Source of the DNA: Nocardia goodfellowii
Lineage (GTDB): Bacteria > Actinomycetota > Actinomycetes > Mycobacteriales > Mycobacteriaceae
Assembly: GCF_017875645.1 (NCBI RefSeq)
Contig: NZ_JAGGMR010000001.1
Span: forward strand, 7,626,001-7,690,000
Length of the DNA: 64,000 bases
Direction of reading: 5' to 3'
Part shown: piece after piece, positions 53,372 to 63,980 of the stretch
Numbering within the stretch: position 1 is the stretch's first letter
Layout: each line of letters starts with the position of its first letter
Notes under the pieces: model-generated
Databases searched by the model: none
Seen by the model: only the letters and a program-made list of their open reading frames with translations
Told to the model about the DNA's origin: nothing
Program-made: the position numbers and the translations under genes

Positions 53372-53389
53372 TATGCACCCAGTTGCATA
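53372..53389. promoter_or_regulatory. Candidate PadR operator
   Basis: TATGCA-N6-TGCATA (53372-53377 and 53384-53389) forms a perfect palindrome in the divergent region between the UMF1 transporter and padR/fadH genes. PadR proteins often bind ATGT/ACAT-like or TATGCA-type dyads. It may control both transcripts. Confidence 0.6.
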
Positions 53390-53418
53390 GTACCGAGTGT
53401 CACGACTATTCTGTCCGC

Positions 53419-56060
<2,642 letters not shown>

Positions 56061-56110
56061 CCGCCGGACGTGGCGCGGCCCGGCCGGACCGAAGCACTAG
56101 GCTCGCACCC

Positions 56111-56905
56111 GTGAGCTTGCCTTCCCCTACCTCCGAGAACCGCGCCGTCGTCACCGGCGCCTCCTCCGGCATCGGCATGGCCCTTGCCGCTGAACTCGCC
56201 TCGCGCGGGTATTCGCTGATCCTGGTCGCGCGGCGGGGTGAGCTGCTCACCGAGTTGGCGGAGCGGCTCACACTGACGCACGGGATCACCGCGGAGGTGC
56301 GAGCGGTGGATCTGTCCGACCGGGAGGCGCGGCGGCCGCTGGTCGAGGAGTTGGCCAAGCGAGATATCGCGATCCTGGTCAACAACGCCGGCGTGGCCAC
56401 GTTCGGACCGTTGGCGAAGCTGGATCTGGACTACGAGCGCGCCATCATGGAGCTGAACGCGGTAGCGGTGCAGGATCTTTCGCTGGCGGTGCTGCCGGGC
56501 ATGATCGAGCGGCGCGGCGGCGGCATCCTGATCACCGGTTCGGCGGCGGGCAATATGCCGATTCCGAACAACGCCACCTATGCCGCGTCCAAGGCGTTCA
56601 CCAACACCTGGGCCGAGTCGCTGCGCGGGGAGATGAAGGAGTACGGCGTGCATGTCACCCTGCTGGCTCCCGGCCCGGTGCGCACCGACAACCCGGACCA
56701 GGAAGAGGTCAGCACCAAGATTCCGGAGTTCATCTGGGTCACCGCCGAACACACCGCCCAGATCACCGTCGACGCGCTGGCCAAGAACAAAATGCGAGTC
56801 GTCCCCGGCCTGATCAGCAAAGGTATGAGCCTGGCCGGCCAGTACGGCCCGCGCGCCATCACCTCGGTGGTCGCCGGCGCGGCGTACAAGCGACTCAGCG
56901 GCTAG
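56111..56905 (+). CDS. cmrA: Short-chain dehydrogenase, probable mycolate reductase CmrA
   Basis: A 264-residue SDR. TGASSGIGMALAAEL (cofactor site, about 15-29), NNAGVATFG, catalytic Ser in ITGSAAG, and YAASK (Tyr/Lys pair). The order with a HerA/DUF853 gene, orn and tRNA-His matches M. tuberculosis Rv2509 (CmrA), which reduces the beta-keto ester to the mature mycolate. This assignment rests on family plus synteny, not on motifs alone. GTG or a nearby start is possible, but ATG-type MSLPSPTSENRAVV from GTG 56111 fits. Its stop codon lies in the first unit of a 15-bp minisatellite. Confidence 0.87.
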   Translation: MSLPSPTSENRAVVTGASSGIGMALAAELASRGYSLILVARRGELLTELAERLTLTHGITAEVRAVDLSDREARRPLVEELAKRDIAILVNNAGVATFGPLAKLDLDYERAIMELNAVAVQDLSLAVLPGMIERRGGGILITGSAAGNMPIPNNATYAASKAFTNTWAESLRGEMKEYGVHVTLLAPGPVRTDNPDQEEVSTKIPEFIWVTAEHTAQITVDALAKNKMRVVPGLISKGMSLAGQYGPRAITSVVAGAAYKRLSG

Positions 56906-57038
56906 CGGGTCAGCAGCTAGCGGGTCGGCGGCTAGCGGGTCGGCGGCTAGCGGGTCGGCAGCTAGCGGCTCGGCAGCTAGCGGCTAGCGGCTCGGCAGCT
57001 AGCGGCTCGGGGCTAGCGCGTCGGCGGCTAGCGCGTCG
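56901..57038. repeat. 15-bp minisatellite containing the cmrA stop codon
   Basis: About ten GCTAGCG-containing units, mostly GCTAGCGGGTCGGCG (15 bp) with variants GGGTCAGCA, GGCTCGGCA and GCGTCGGCG; one unit is cut to 7 bp. The first unit carries the TAG of cmrA, so each full unit repeats the stop in the same frame. GCTAGC is itself a palindrome. The array lies wholly between the convergent cmrA and herA-like genes and is the most repetitive DNA in the window. Confidence 0.92.
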
Positions 57039-57069
57039 ACCATCCGTTCGATGCGCGAACGGCGTGCCG

Positions 57070-58929
57070 CTACCGTCGGCGGGTCCCGAAGATGCTCCGG
57101 CTGATCTCGCGGCCCGCCGCCGTTGCCGCCGACCGGACGAAACTCTTCACCGCCGGGTTCTTCATGATGCGCGCCGCGGCATTGTCGTCTTCGGGCTGCC
57201 GCGAGCGGCCCGACGGCGCGGGAGCCTGGGGCGCGTCCTGAATCGCGGCCTCCATTTTCGCGGCCAGGAGCTCCGCGGCGGATTCGCGATCGATGGTCTG
57301 GCCGTACTTGGCGTACAGCGCACTGGACAGGGCGCGGGAGCGGATGCCTTCGTCGCCGATGGTGCCCATGAGCGAGCGCGGCGGTCGAATCCTGGTCCAC
57401 GCCACCGGCGTCGGCGCGCCCTGTTCCGACAGCACCGTGACGATCGCCTCACCGGTGCCCAACCCGATGAGGGCTTTCTCCAGGTCGTAAGCGCTGGTCT
57501 TCGGGTAGGTGCGCACTGTCTTCGACAGTGCCTTCTGATCGTCCGGGGTGAACGCGCGCAGGGCGTGCTGGATGCGCGCGCCCAGCTGGGAAAGCACCGA
57601 ATTCGGGATATCCGTGGGCAATTGGGTGCAGAAGAAGACGCCGACGCCCTTGGAACGGATCAGCTTCACCGTCTGCTGCACCTGATCCAAGAAGGCCTTC
57701 GAGGCATCGGCGAAGAGCAGGTGCGCCTCGTCGAAGATGAAGACGAGCTTCGGTTTGTCGACATCGCCGACCTCGGGCATCGTCTGGAACAAATCGGCGA
57801 GCACCCACATCAGGAACGTGGAGAACATCACCGGGCGGGCCGCCTGCGCACCGAGTTCGAACAGCGTGATCACGCCCTGGCCGCCGACGCTGCGGACCAG
57901 GTCGGCCGGATCCAATTCCGGCTCACCGAAGAACGTGTCGCCGCCCTCGCTCTCCAGGTTCACCAGCGCGCGCAGGATCACACCCACCGTCTGCGCGGAG
58001 ACCCCGCCGATCCCCTGCAGATCCGCTTTGCCCTCGGGACTCGTCAGGTGCGTGATGACCGCGCGCAGATCCTTCAGGTCCACCAGCGCCAGGCCCTGTT
58101 GATCGGCCCAGTGGAAGATCAAACCGAGTGTGGACTCCTGCGTGTCGTTGAGCCCCAGCACCTTGCTGAGCAACACCGGCCCGAATGCCGAGATGGTGGC
58201 GCGGATCGGCACTCCGACGCCGCCGGTACCCAGCGACACGAACTCGGTCGGGAATCCGGCCGGCGTCCAATCGTGGTCGCCGGTCTCCTCGGCCCGCTCG
58301 GCGACTTTCTCGTTCGAGGCCCCCGGCGTCGTCAGCCCGGACAGATCCCCCTTGATGTCGGCCATCACCACCGGCACACCGGCTCGCGACAGCTGTTCGG
58401 CGATGCCCTGCAAAGTCTTCGTCTTGCCGGTGCCGGTCGCGCCCGCGACCAAGCCGTGCCGGTTCAGGGTGCGCATCGGAATCCGCACCAGCGCAGCCGG
58501 ATCCGGGACACCGTCGATCACCACCGCCCCCAGCTCCAGCGCCTCGCCTTCGAAGAAGTACCCGGCGGCGATCTCCTGCGCCTGCGGCGAGCCCGAGGCG
58601 GGCTGCTCAGCCCGCGTCGTCGTGCTTGCGGTGGCATTCGCGTGTTCCGGGTCGTCGGCAGCGCCACTTTGCTGCTCGTCGGCGGCGGCACCCTGCTGCT
58701 CGTCGGCGGCGGCACCCAGCTGCTCGTCGGCGGCGGCACCCAGCTGCTCGTCGGCGGCGGCACGTTCCTGCTCGTCGGCAGCGCCACCCAGCTGCTCGTC
58801 GGCGGCCGCCTGCTGCTCCGCCCATTCGCGTTCGGCTGCCACCGCGGCCGCCTGCGCCTCGGCCGCGACCCGCGCGGCCTCCTCCGCCGCAGCCCGCGCC
58901 GCCGCGGCCTTCTCCTGGGGAGTTGTCAT
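57070..58929 (-). CDS. HerA-like/DUF853 ATPase
   Basis: A 619-residue P-loop ATPase of the DUF853 (YjgR; Rv2510c-like) family. Walker A GATGTGKTKTLQ (about 155-165), Walker B LVFIFDEAHLLF (about 400). The core runs from about 120 to 600. An N-terminal extension of about 100 residues is Ala/Glu-rich and contains octapeptide repeats of the ADEQLGAA type (residues 43-98). ATG at 58929 is the start giving MTTPQEKAAAARAAAEEAAR. Probably a DNA or protein translocase-like ATPase; role unknown. Conserved neighbour of cmrA and orn. Confidence 0.9.
   Translation of the reverse strand: MTTPQEKAAAARAAAEEAARVAAEAQAAAVAAEREWAEQQAAADEQLGGAADEQERAAADEQLGAAADEQLGAAADEQQGAAADEQQSGAADDPEHANATASTTTRAEQPASGSPQAQEIAAGYFFEGEALELGAVVIDGVPDPAALVRIPMRTLNRHGLVAGATGTGKTKTLQGIAEQLSRAGVPVVMADIKGDLSGLTTPGASNEKVAERAEETGDHDWTPAGFPTEFVSLGTGGVGVPIRATISAFGPVLLSKVLGLNDTQESTLGLIFHWADQQGLALVDLKDLRAVITHLTSPEGKADLQGIGGVSAQTVGVILRALVNLESEGGDTFFGEPELDPADLVRSVGGQGVITLFELGAQAARPVMFSTFLMWVLADLFQTMPEVGDVDKPKLVFIFDEAHLLFADASKAFLDQVQQTVKLIRSKGVGVFFCTQLPTDIPNSVLSQLGARIQHALRAFTPDDQKALSKTVRTYPKTSAYDLEKALIGLGTGEAIVTVLSEQGAPTPVAWTRIRPPRSLMGTIGDEGIRSRALSSALYAKYGQTIDRESAAELLAAKMEAAIQDAPQAPAPSGRSRQPEDDNAAARIMKNPAVKSFVRSAATAAGREISRSIFGTRRR
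58636..58803 (-). repeat. 24-bp coding tandem repeat (octapeptide ADEQ-x-x-A-A) in the HerA-like gene
   Basis: Six to seven 24-bp units encode residues 43-98: ADEQLGGA, ADEQERAA, ADEQLGAA (twice), ADEQQGAA, ADEQQSGA and a degenerate ADDPEHAN. Near-identical units at DNA level point to recent slippage or unequal exchange. The helical, alternating acidic/Ala pattern suggests a flexible or coiled stalk ahead of the ATPase. Confidence 0.9.
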
Positions 58930-59106
58930 CGCGTCCTCCGTTTGGTCTGACACCGCTAGCGGATTGCCGTCGTACCGAAAACGCTTGCACCGAACCGTGG
59001 AGCTGGACTGCCTGCAAACTCTATCCCCGCCGATCATGTTCGGACCGGGTAAAGCGCGGTGGCGTCGGCAACAACCGGCGCGGCAGTTCCTACTAGTGTT
59101 GCCGGG

Positions 59107-59760
59107 GTGTCCGACAAACTAGTGGTGTGGATGGATTGCGAGATGACCGGTCTGCGTCTCGACGGCGACAAGCTGATCGAGGTGGCCGCGCTCGTGACCG
59201 ACAGCGACCTCAACATTCTCGGTGAGGGTGTGGACATCGTCATCCACGCCGATGACGCGGCGCTGGCGGCGATGCCCCCGGTGGTCGCCGACATGCACGC
59301 CAAATCCGGCTTGACCGACGAGGTGCGCCGCTCCACCGTCACCCTCGAAGAGGCCGAGCGGCAGGTGCTCGACTACATCCGCACCTACATCCCGGTGGCC
59401 GGAACCGCTCCGCTGGCAGGCAATTCGATCGCCACCGACCGCGGGTTCCTGGCGCGCGACATGCCCGCGCTGGACAAGCACCTGCACTACCGGATGATCG
59501 ACGTCAGCTCCATCAAGGAGCTGTGCCGCCGCTGGTACCCCCGCATCTATTTCGGCCAGCCGGAAAAGGGCCTGACCCACCGCGCCCTGGCCGACATCAA
59601 GGAATCCATCCGGGAACTGGAGTACTACCGGCGCACCGCGTTCGTCGCGCCGCCCGGCCCGTCGACCACCGAGATCGCCGTGATCGCCGCCGAAGTGAGC
59701 GGTGTCACGCCGAGCCCGGCCGAATCCGCCCAGCTCAACGGCATCGCGGACGCCGATTAG
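59107..59760 (+). CDS. orn: Oligoribonuclease (Orn)
   Basis: A 217-residue DEDDh 3'-5' exonuclease that degrades short RNAs and pGpG. Motif [10 protein letters not shown] (Asp and Glu), motif [12 protein letters not shown] (Asp), motif [14 protein letters not shown] (His and Asp). Length slightly exceeds E. coli Orn (181) with a C-terminal tail, as in mycobacteria. GTG at 59107 (VSDKLVVW) is the start; an upstream open frame begins with an unlike sequence. Upstream is the HerA-like gene (divergent), and tRNA-His follows 54 bp later, as in M. tuberculosis Rv2511-hisT. Confidence 0.95.
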   Translation: MSDKLVVWMDCEMTGLRLDGDKLIEVAALVTDSDLNILGEGVDIVIHADDAALAAMPPVVADMHAKSGLTDEVRRSTVTLEEAERQVLDYIRTYIPVAGTAPLAGNSIATDRGFLARDMPALDKHLHYRMIDVSSIKELCRRWYPRIYFGQPEKGLTHRALADIKESIRELEYYRRTAFVAPPGPSTTEIAVIAAEVSGVTPSPAESAQLNGIADAD

Positions 59761-59793
59761 GGACTAGCGGGGTACACACGCTAATATCTATCG

Positions 59794-59812
59794 CGCCGGT
59801 GATTCACCGGCG
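59794..59812. repeat. Perfect 19-nt palindrome just upstream of tRNA-His
   Basis: CGCCGGTGA-T-TCACCGGCG ends two bases before the first base of the tRNA. It forms a 9-bp stem with a single central base as DNA cruciform, or a shorter-stem hairpin in the precursor RNA. It may assist 5' processing or act as an operator. Confidence 0.7.
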
Positions 59813-59814
59813 AT

Positions 59815-59888
59815 GGTGGCTGTAGTTCAGTTGGTAGAGCACCAGGTTGTGATCCTGGCTGTCGCGGGTTCGAGTCCCGTCAGCCACC
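59815..59888 (+). tRNA. tRNA-His(GTG)
   Basis: Clover-leaf fits: acceptor GTGGCTG pairs with CAGCCAC, with the extra G-1 at 59815 opposite C73 that is diagnostic of tRNA-His. D-loop AGTTCAGTTGGTAGAGC, anticodon GTG at 59849-59851, T-loop GGTTCGAGTCC. The 3' CCA is not encoded. A strong terminator hairpin follows. Confidence 0.97.
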
Positions 59889-59892
59889 CGGA

Positions 59893-59928
59893 GCAGAAGC
59901 CCCGGTCCATGCGGACCGGGGCTTCTGC
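59893..59928 (+). terminator. tRNA-His terminator hairpin
   Basis: Perfect 16-bp arms GCAGAAGCCCCGGTCC (59893-59908) and GGACCGGGGCTTCTGC (59913-59928) with a 4-nt loop, followed by CGTTTCC. It starts 4 bp after the tRNA. Confidence 0.9.
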
Positions 59929-60062
59929 CGTTTCCGCGGGCCGCAAGATTGTGAAACAACACTTCTCCTGAATCCGGCCCCGGCGGCGATGCTCGGCCGT
60001 ACGCTCTGCAGGGCAGTGGTGTCACGGGGGCACCGCCGCACGACCAGAAAGACACAGATTTC

Positions 60063-60347
60063 GTGATGCGTTCCGCGGTTATCGCAGCTTTCGTCGGTGC
60101 CACACTTGTTTCGGGGACCGCGCCCGCGGGCGCCGATACCGTTGCCGGAACCGGCAGCGCGACCACCGGCTCGTCCGCCGGCTCCGCGGGTGGGGTCACC
60201 ACCACAGGCTCCGGCGAAACCGGTTCCGCCGGTGGACTCGAACGGCTGCTCTTCGGCGGACCACTGATCTGCGCCGCCGTCGGCAGCGCGTTCAACGCGA
60301 ATCTCACCTGTCCGGGCACGCCCGGCCCCACCATCCCGCTGCGCTGA
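60063..60347 (+). CDS. Small secreted protein
   Basis: A 94-residue precursor from GTG 60063 (an ATG follows at 60066). A signal peptide (MRSAVIAAFVGATLVSGTAPAG) ends at ADT. The mature chain is about 70 residues, rich in Gly/Ser/Thr (GSATTGSSAGSAGG repeats), with two cysteines (PLICAAVG and LTCPGT) that could form a disulfide. Function unknown. It sits between the tRNA terminator and another hairpin. Confidence 0.72.
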   Translation: MMRSAVIAAFVGATLVSGTAPAGADTVAGTGSATTGSSAGSAGGVTTTGSGETGSAGGLERLLFGGPLICAAVGSAFNANLTCPGTPGPTIPLR

Positions 60348-60372
60348 CTACCGCCACGGGTGCGGAATTGAC

Positions 60373-60404
60373 GAAAGGCCCCCAGCAGTCGCCAGGGGCC
60401 TTTC
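60373..60404. terminator. Bidirectional hairpin terminator
   Basis: GAAAGGCCCC (60373-60382) and GGGGCCTTTC (60395-60404) are perfect 10-bp arms with a 12-nt loop, followed by TCGTTG on the right. It lies between the convergent small secreted protein and L,D-transpeptidase genes; the flanking A/T tracts work for both strands. Confidence 0.88.
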
Positions 60405-60424
60405 TCGTTGTCGCCGAAGCCTTT

Positions 60425-61639
60425 TCAGCTGATGTCGGCGTTGCCGGCTTTCCATTCCGACCACGGGATGTTCCAGTCGCCGAGACCGTCCACGCCGGAC
60501 AGCGTGCCGCCCACGGTGTTCTTGATGATCGTGATGTCACCGCGCTTGGTGTTCTCGTACACCCAGCGCGCGTTCGCCGGGCTCAGGTTCAGGCAGCCAT
60601 GGCTGGCGTTGTAGCTGCCCTGCGCGCCCAACGACCACGGCGCCGAGTGGAAGAAGATGCCGCTGTAGGAGATTCGCGTCGCGTAATCGACCGGTGTCCG
60701 GTAGCCGTCCGGGGAACCCACCGCGACACCGTAGGTGGAGGAATCCATGATCAGCTTCTCGTGCCGGTCGGCCACGATGTAGATGCCGTTGTCGGTGGGC
60801 GTGCTGTTCTTGCCCATCGAGGTCGGCATCTCCTTGATCACCTGGCCGTTCTTCTCCACCGTGACCATGTGGGTGTTGTCGTCAGCGGTGAAGATCATCG
60901 CGTCGCCGACGATGAAGTGCGAGGTGATGTTGTCCTGGCCGAACAGCCCGTTGCCGAGATCCTTGCCGTAGACGTTCACATCGATGGTGACCTTGGTGCC
61001 CGGAGCCCAGAAATGCTCGGGCCGCCAACGCACCTCGCGATTGTTCACCCAGTAGAACGCGCCTTCGACCGGCGGATCCGTCTTGATCTTGATGGCGTCC
61101 TGCGCGGCCTTGCGGTCCGGGATGTTCTCGTCGAACTGGATCGCCACCGGCTGACCGATGCCCACGACCTCGCCCTCACCCGGAATCAGGTACGGCTTGG
61201 TCTGGTTGCCGGGCGAGCTGGTGGTAAAACTCATCGCCGACGAGTTCGCCCCGCCCAGGCCGATCGCGTCGGCCTCGAGCCGGTAGGTCTTGCCGTAGCC
61301 GAGCACCTCGGTGGTCTCCCAGGTCTGGCCGTCGGCGCCCAGCTTGCCGCTGACCGGCCGGCCCTCGGCGTTGACCAGTCGCACAGTGGTGAACTTGCCG
61401 TCCTCGACCTTGAAGGTCATCGGCATCGCCGGTGACACCCCCACGTCGCCGTTCTTCACCGGTGCGACCAGTTTCGGCTTGATCAGCTCGGTCATCGGGT
61501 TCCGGTCGATCGCCACCGCCGGCCCGGTGCTGCCCGAAGACGACGAGCAGGCCGAAAGCCCGAGTGTCGCCACCGCCAGCAAAATCAAGGGTGCACTGAG
61601 CATCCGTACCGACCGACCACGACCAAAGCGCATATCCAA
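60425..61639 (-). CDS. ldt: L,D-transpeptidase lipoprotein (LdtMt2-like)
   Basis: A 404-residue precursor. Signal peptide with lipobox LGLSAC (Cys about 31). Two Ig-like domains (about 45-250) precede the YkuD catalytic domain. The active site SHGCLNLSPANARW has the nucleophilic Cys, with the conserved IFFHSAPW upstream. It forms 3-3 cross-links in peptidoglycan and is not inhibited by most penicillins. M. tuberculosis LdtMt2 (Rv2518c) has the same architecture and neighbours (hisT, lysT). Confidence 0.94.
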   Translation of the reverse strand: MDMRFGRGRSVRMLSAPLILLAVATLGLSACSSSSGSTGPAVAIDRNPMTELIKPKLVAPVKNGDVGVSPAMPMTFKVEDGKFTTVRLVNAEGRPVSGKLGADGQTWETTEVLGYGKTYRLEADAIGLGGANSSAMSFTTSSPGNQTKPYLIPGEGEVVGIGQPVAIQFDENIPDRKAAQDAIKIKTDPPVEGAFYWVNNREVRWRPEHFWAPGTKVTIDVNVYGKDLGNGLFGQDNITSHFIVGDAMIFTADDNTHMVTVEKNGQVIKEMPTSMGKNSTPTDNGIYIVADRHEKLIMDSSTYGVAVGSPDGYRTPVDYATRISYSGIFFHSAPWSLGAQGSYNASHGCLNLSPANARWVYENTKRGDITIIKNTVGGTLSGVDGLGDWNIPWSEWKAGNADIS

Positions 61640-61989
61640 CCCCGTTTCAAGTCCCGACGCCGTTCGTCAACGCGCCGATGGCTTCGGATCCAACCGACTG
61701 CACAGCTCAACCCACCGCGCCGGCGGGATCGGTCGAGACCACGTGCCCGTCATTCTGCCAGTCCGACCGGCATGATCCAACGCGAATACCGCCCCGACAC
61801 GGCGGAGTCACACCGATTAGATACGCGCGGACCCTCCCGGCGTTAACACCTCTGGGCAGCAACTTGCCCGCACTCGTTGCCGCACACCGAAAAGGCCGCT
61901 CACCAGGCGATTTCACATCTACCACTTCCGCCTGTTAATGTTTGTCCCGCACCGGAACGGAGCCAAGCGCCCCGGATCGGAGCAAACCG
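61640..61989. other. 350-bp divergent region between ldt and tRNA-Lys
   Basis: No open reading frame of note. It holds the ldt promoter region, reading leftward, and the tRNA-Lys promoter region near 61900-61980, where TAATGTTTGTCCC is the most AT-rich patch. No clear dyad found. Confidence 0.4.
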
Positions 61990-62062
<73 letters not shown>

Positions 62063-62077
62063 CTCCACTTCGTAGAT

Positions 62078-62104
62078 GGCTCATGCTCATGGAGAGCATG
62101 AGCC
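62078..62104 (+). terminator. tRNA-Lys terminator hairpin
   Basis: GGCTCATGCTC (62078-62088) and GAGCATGAGCC (62094-62104), perfect 11-bp arms with a 5-nt loop, followed by TTTCTCGTTT. Confidence 0.88.
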
Positions 62105-62124
62105 TTTCTCGTTTCGTCATTGTT

Positions 62125-62180
62125 TTTGGGGGCCGAGCCCCCAAACCCCAGCCGGAGGGCTTCGCCCCCGGACCCCCGGT
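62125..62180. repeat. GC-rich hairpin cluster after tRNA-Lys
   Basis: TTTGGGGGC-CGA-GCCCCCAAA (62125-62145) is a perfect 9-bp stem. It is followed by a second GGAGGGC-TTCG-CCCCCGG-like imperfect hairpin and runs of C/G to about 62180. Such elements occur after tRNA genes in actinobacteria; a second terminator or an extragenic repeat is possible. Confidence 0.65.
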
Positions 62181-62844
62181 CACGGGCGGGCGACCGTTTC
62201 GGGCTAATCGGACAGTTGAGCGGTTGTTGGTTCGTTACCTTCGGGGGTTCAAGTATCACGAATGGGACACTCGCGCGCCCGCTTACCCGTTCTGCAAGGC
62301 GTTCACTCTAAATAGTTTTGTGACCTACAGCACTAGCGTACTAGAGGCAAACTCCCCGCGTACATACGGTTTCATAGGCGTTGGCCAGGGGGTTCCAAGA
62401 TCGAAACGACCTGCCGTTCATTTCTCGTTTACCTTCTGTTCAACATCCGTGATCACTCTGTAACGAGGTCGCAAACAGACCTGAAGTTGGTAAGACCGAG
62501 GAGTAATACAAACCCCATTCGGAAATGAACCGCTTCGGCCAGGACGAGACCATGATCCTGCTGCGGTTGGCGGAACGAGCATCCAGCTCGCGATCCCCGA
62601 TTCCGAGTCAACCTCTTCGTCGGTGTGACGAGGAGATCCGCGCGACGCTGCGGACAGGGTGCGCCTAGGAGCGCGAACCCGAAGTCCGCAACCCGACCCG
62701 CGTCGTCTGGGGACAGAGTTCCCCCACAACCAAACCACACAACAGCACAGCTCTGCGGCGAGCACCCCGATGGTAGCCCGCCAAGGATCCGCGCTGCTGC
62801 GCGGCCGGATCAACCCTGTCCCCGAACAAGGAACCGACTACGTA
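62181..62844 (+). promoter_or_regulatory. Long noncoding leader upstream of the SLT-domain gene
   Basis: About 660 bp without a gene. 62230-62520 is AT-richer than the rest. TGTGA-N6-GCACT (62319-62334) resembles half of a CRP-type site. In the GC-richer last 200 bp, CGGAC-GGGT-GCGC pairs with GCGC-ACCC-GTCCG (62651-62688) and GGGGA with TCCCC near 62708-62725. The structured leader lies upstream of a secreted muralytic-type protein, a place where actinobacteria often carry RNA regulation, but I could not match the c-di-AMP (ydaO) motif. Confidence 0.45.
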
Positions 62845-63444
62845 ATGAACCTCTCCACCATCCGACGTCCGAACCTCCGCGAAGGCATCTCCCTCGCAGT
62901 GGCCGCAGCGGGTATCGCGGCCGTCGCCGCATCGTCCGCGGTGTCGGTGGCCGACGATAGCGTTCCCTCGCGTGTCGCCATGATCTCCGAGGCCAAGCCG
63001 GCGAAAACCGCCGTCGCCGCCGCCGTCGCCGCCCCGGCCAAGCAGGCCGAGGCCGAGGCTCCGGTCGAGGCGCCGGTCGCCGAGAAGGTCGCTGCCGCCG
63101 CTCCGGCGCCGGCGCCGGCCTACCCGGACAACCTCGACGGCTGGATCCGCGAGGCGCTCGACATCATGCGGGCCAACAACATCCCGGGCAGCTACGAGGG
63201 CATCCTCAAGAACATCATCCGGGAATCGGCCGGCAAGCCGGACGCGATCAACCTGTGGGACTCCAATGCCGCCATGGGCATCCCGTCCAAGGGCCTGCTT
63301 CAGGTGATCGACCCCACCTTCGCCACCTACCACGTGCCCGGTACCCCCTACGATGTCTGGGACCCGGTCGCCAACATCGTCGCGGCCTGCAACTACGCCG
63401 CGCACCGGTACGGCTCGATGGACAACGTCAACTCGGCGTACTGA
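62845..63444 (+). CDS. Secreted SLT-domain (transglycosylase-like) protein
   Basis: A 199-residue precursor. A signal sequence (EGISLAVAAAGIAAVAASSAV) follows MNLSTIRRPNL, then an Ala/Pro/Val/Glu-rich linker (about 55-100), then a C-terminal SLT/Rpf-like catalytic domain. It contains ILKNIIRESAGKPDAINLWD, where Glu is the likely catalytic acid, and GLLQVIDPTFATYH. The C-terminus is AACNYAAHRYGSMDNVNSAY. It acts on peptidoglycan in the cell wall. AAGGAA precedes ATG 62845. A strong terminator follows. Confidence 0.9.
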   Translation: MNLSTIRRPNLREGISLAVAAAGIAAVAASSAVSVADDSVPSRVAMISEAKPAKTAVAAAVAAPAKQAEAEAPVEAPVAEKVAAAAPAPAPAYPDNLDGWIREALDIMRANNIPGSYEGILKNIIRESAGKPDAINLWDSNAAMGIPSKGLLQVIDPTFATYHVPGTPYDVWDPVANIVAACNYAAHRYGSMDNVNSAY

Positions 63445-63478
63445 GCCATCGACAACTGAACAACAACCGCACAGCTTT

Positions 63479-63519
63479 CCGGAAGCCCCGTGACCACTAG
63501 GTTGGTCCGGGGCTTCCGG
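63479..63519 (+). terminator. Terminator after the SLT-domain gene
   Basis: CCGGAAGCCCC (63479-63489) and GGGGCTTCCGG (63509-63519) are perfect 11-bp arms; GACC/GGTC inside extends the stem. It starts 35 bp after the stop codon and ends 14 bp before the next gene. Confidence 0.82.
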
Positions 63520-63533
63520 CATAGACTGCGGCG

Positions 63534-63857
63534 ATGGCCGACGATTACGCGCACTCCGATGTGTCGGTCAGCCGCCGCGCCGAGAAGGCCCGCCGCTTGG
63601 CCACCTACCTCTGGGACCGCGATATCAGTGGGGCGGAATTGCTCGGACTGCCCGCGGCGGCGCGCCGGAAACTGGCCCGTGCCGCCGGCACCAACCCGCC
63701 CAGTACCGAGGAAACCTGGACCGTGGCCGCCCGGCTGCTCGACGAGAAAGCCGCGTGGGCAGCGCGCAACCCCGGCCACCCGGCGGCCGGCCGAGCTTGC
63801 CCCGACGAGAAGATCCTGTGGGTGAAACCGCCTGTCAGACCATGGACCGCAGGCTGA
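63534..63857 (+). CDS. Hypothetical protein
   Basis: A 107-residue hydrophilic protein starting MADDYAHSDVSVSRRAEKARRLATYLWDR, with helical segments and a basic middle (AAARRKLARAAG) and a C-terminal VKPPVRPWTAG. It has no signal peptide or membrane segment. I do not recognise it, though small proteins of this kind occur beside SLT/Rpf genes in Nocardia-like genomes. Good host codon use; ATG 63534 follows the terminator at 14 bp. Confidence 0.62.
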   Translation: MADDYAHSDVSVSRRAEKARRLATYLWDRDISGAELLGLPAAARRKLARAAGTNPPSTEETWTVAARLLDEKAAWAARNPGHPAAGRACPDEKILWVKPPVRPWTAG

Positions 63858-63980
63858 ATACCTGGTGTCGCAGATTACTCTCGGTTGACAAGATGGCGGT
63901 GCGTCACAACAGTGTTGGACGGCGGCATGAAAAATTCGCAGCGCGCCATCTCCCCAACCGCAGTAGACACAGAGGAATAC

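Noticed and set aside
62640..62730. c-di-AMP (ydaO) riboswitch before the SLT gene
   Set aside because: The GGGGTGAA and CCGACAGCTAACC core elements are not found, so only a generic structured leader is claimed.
62665..63522. Minus-strand frame covering the SLT gene
   Set aside because: Antisense shadow; the plus strand has signal peptide, catalytic domain and terminator.
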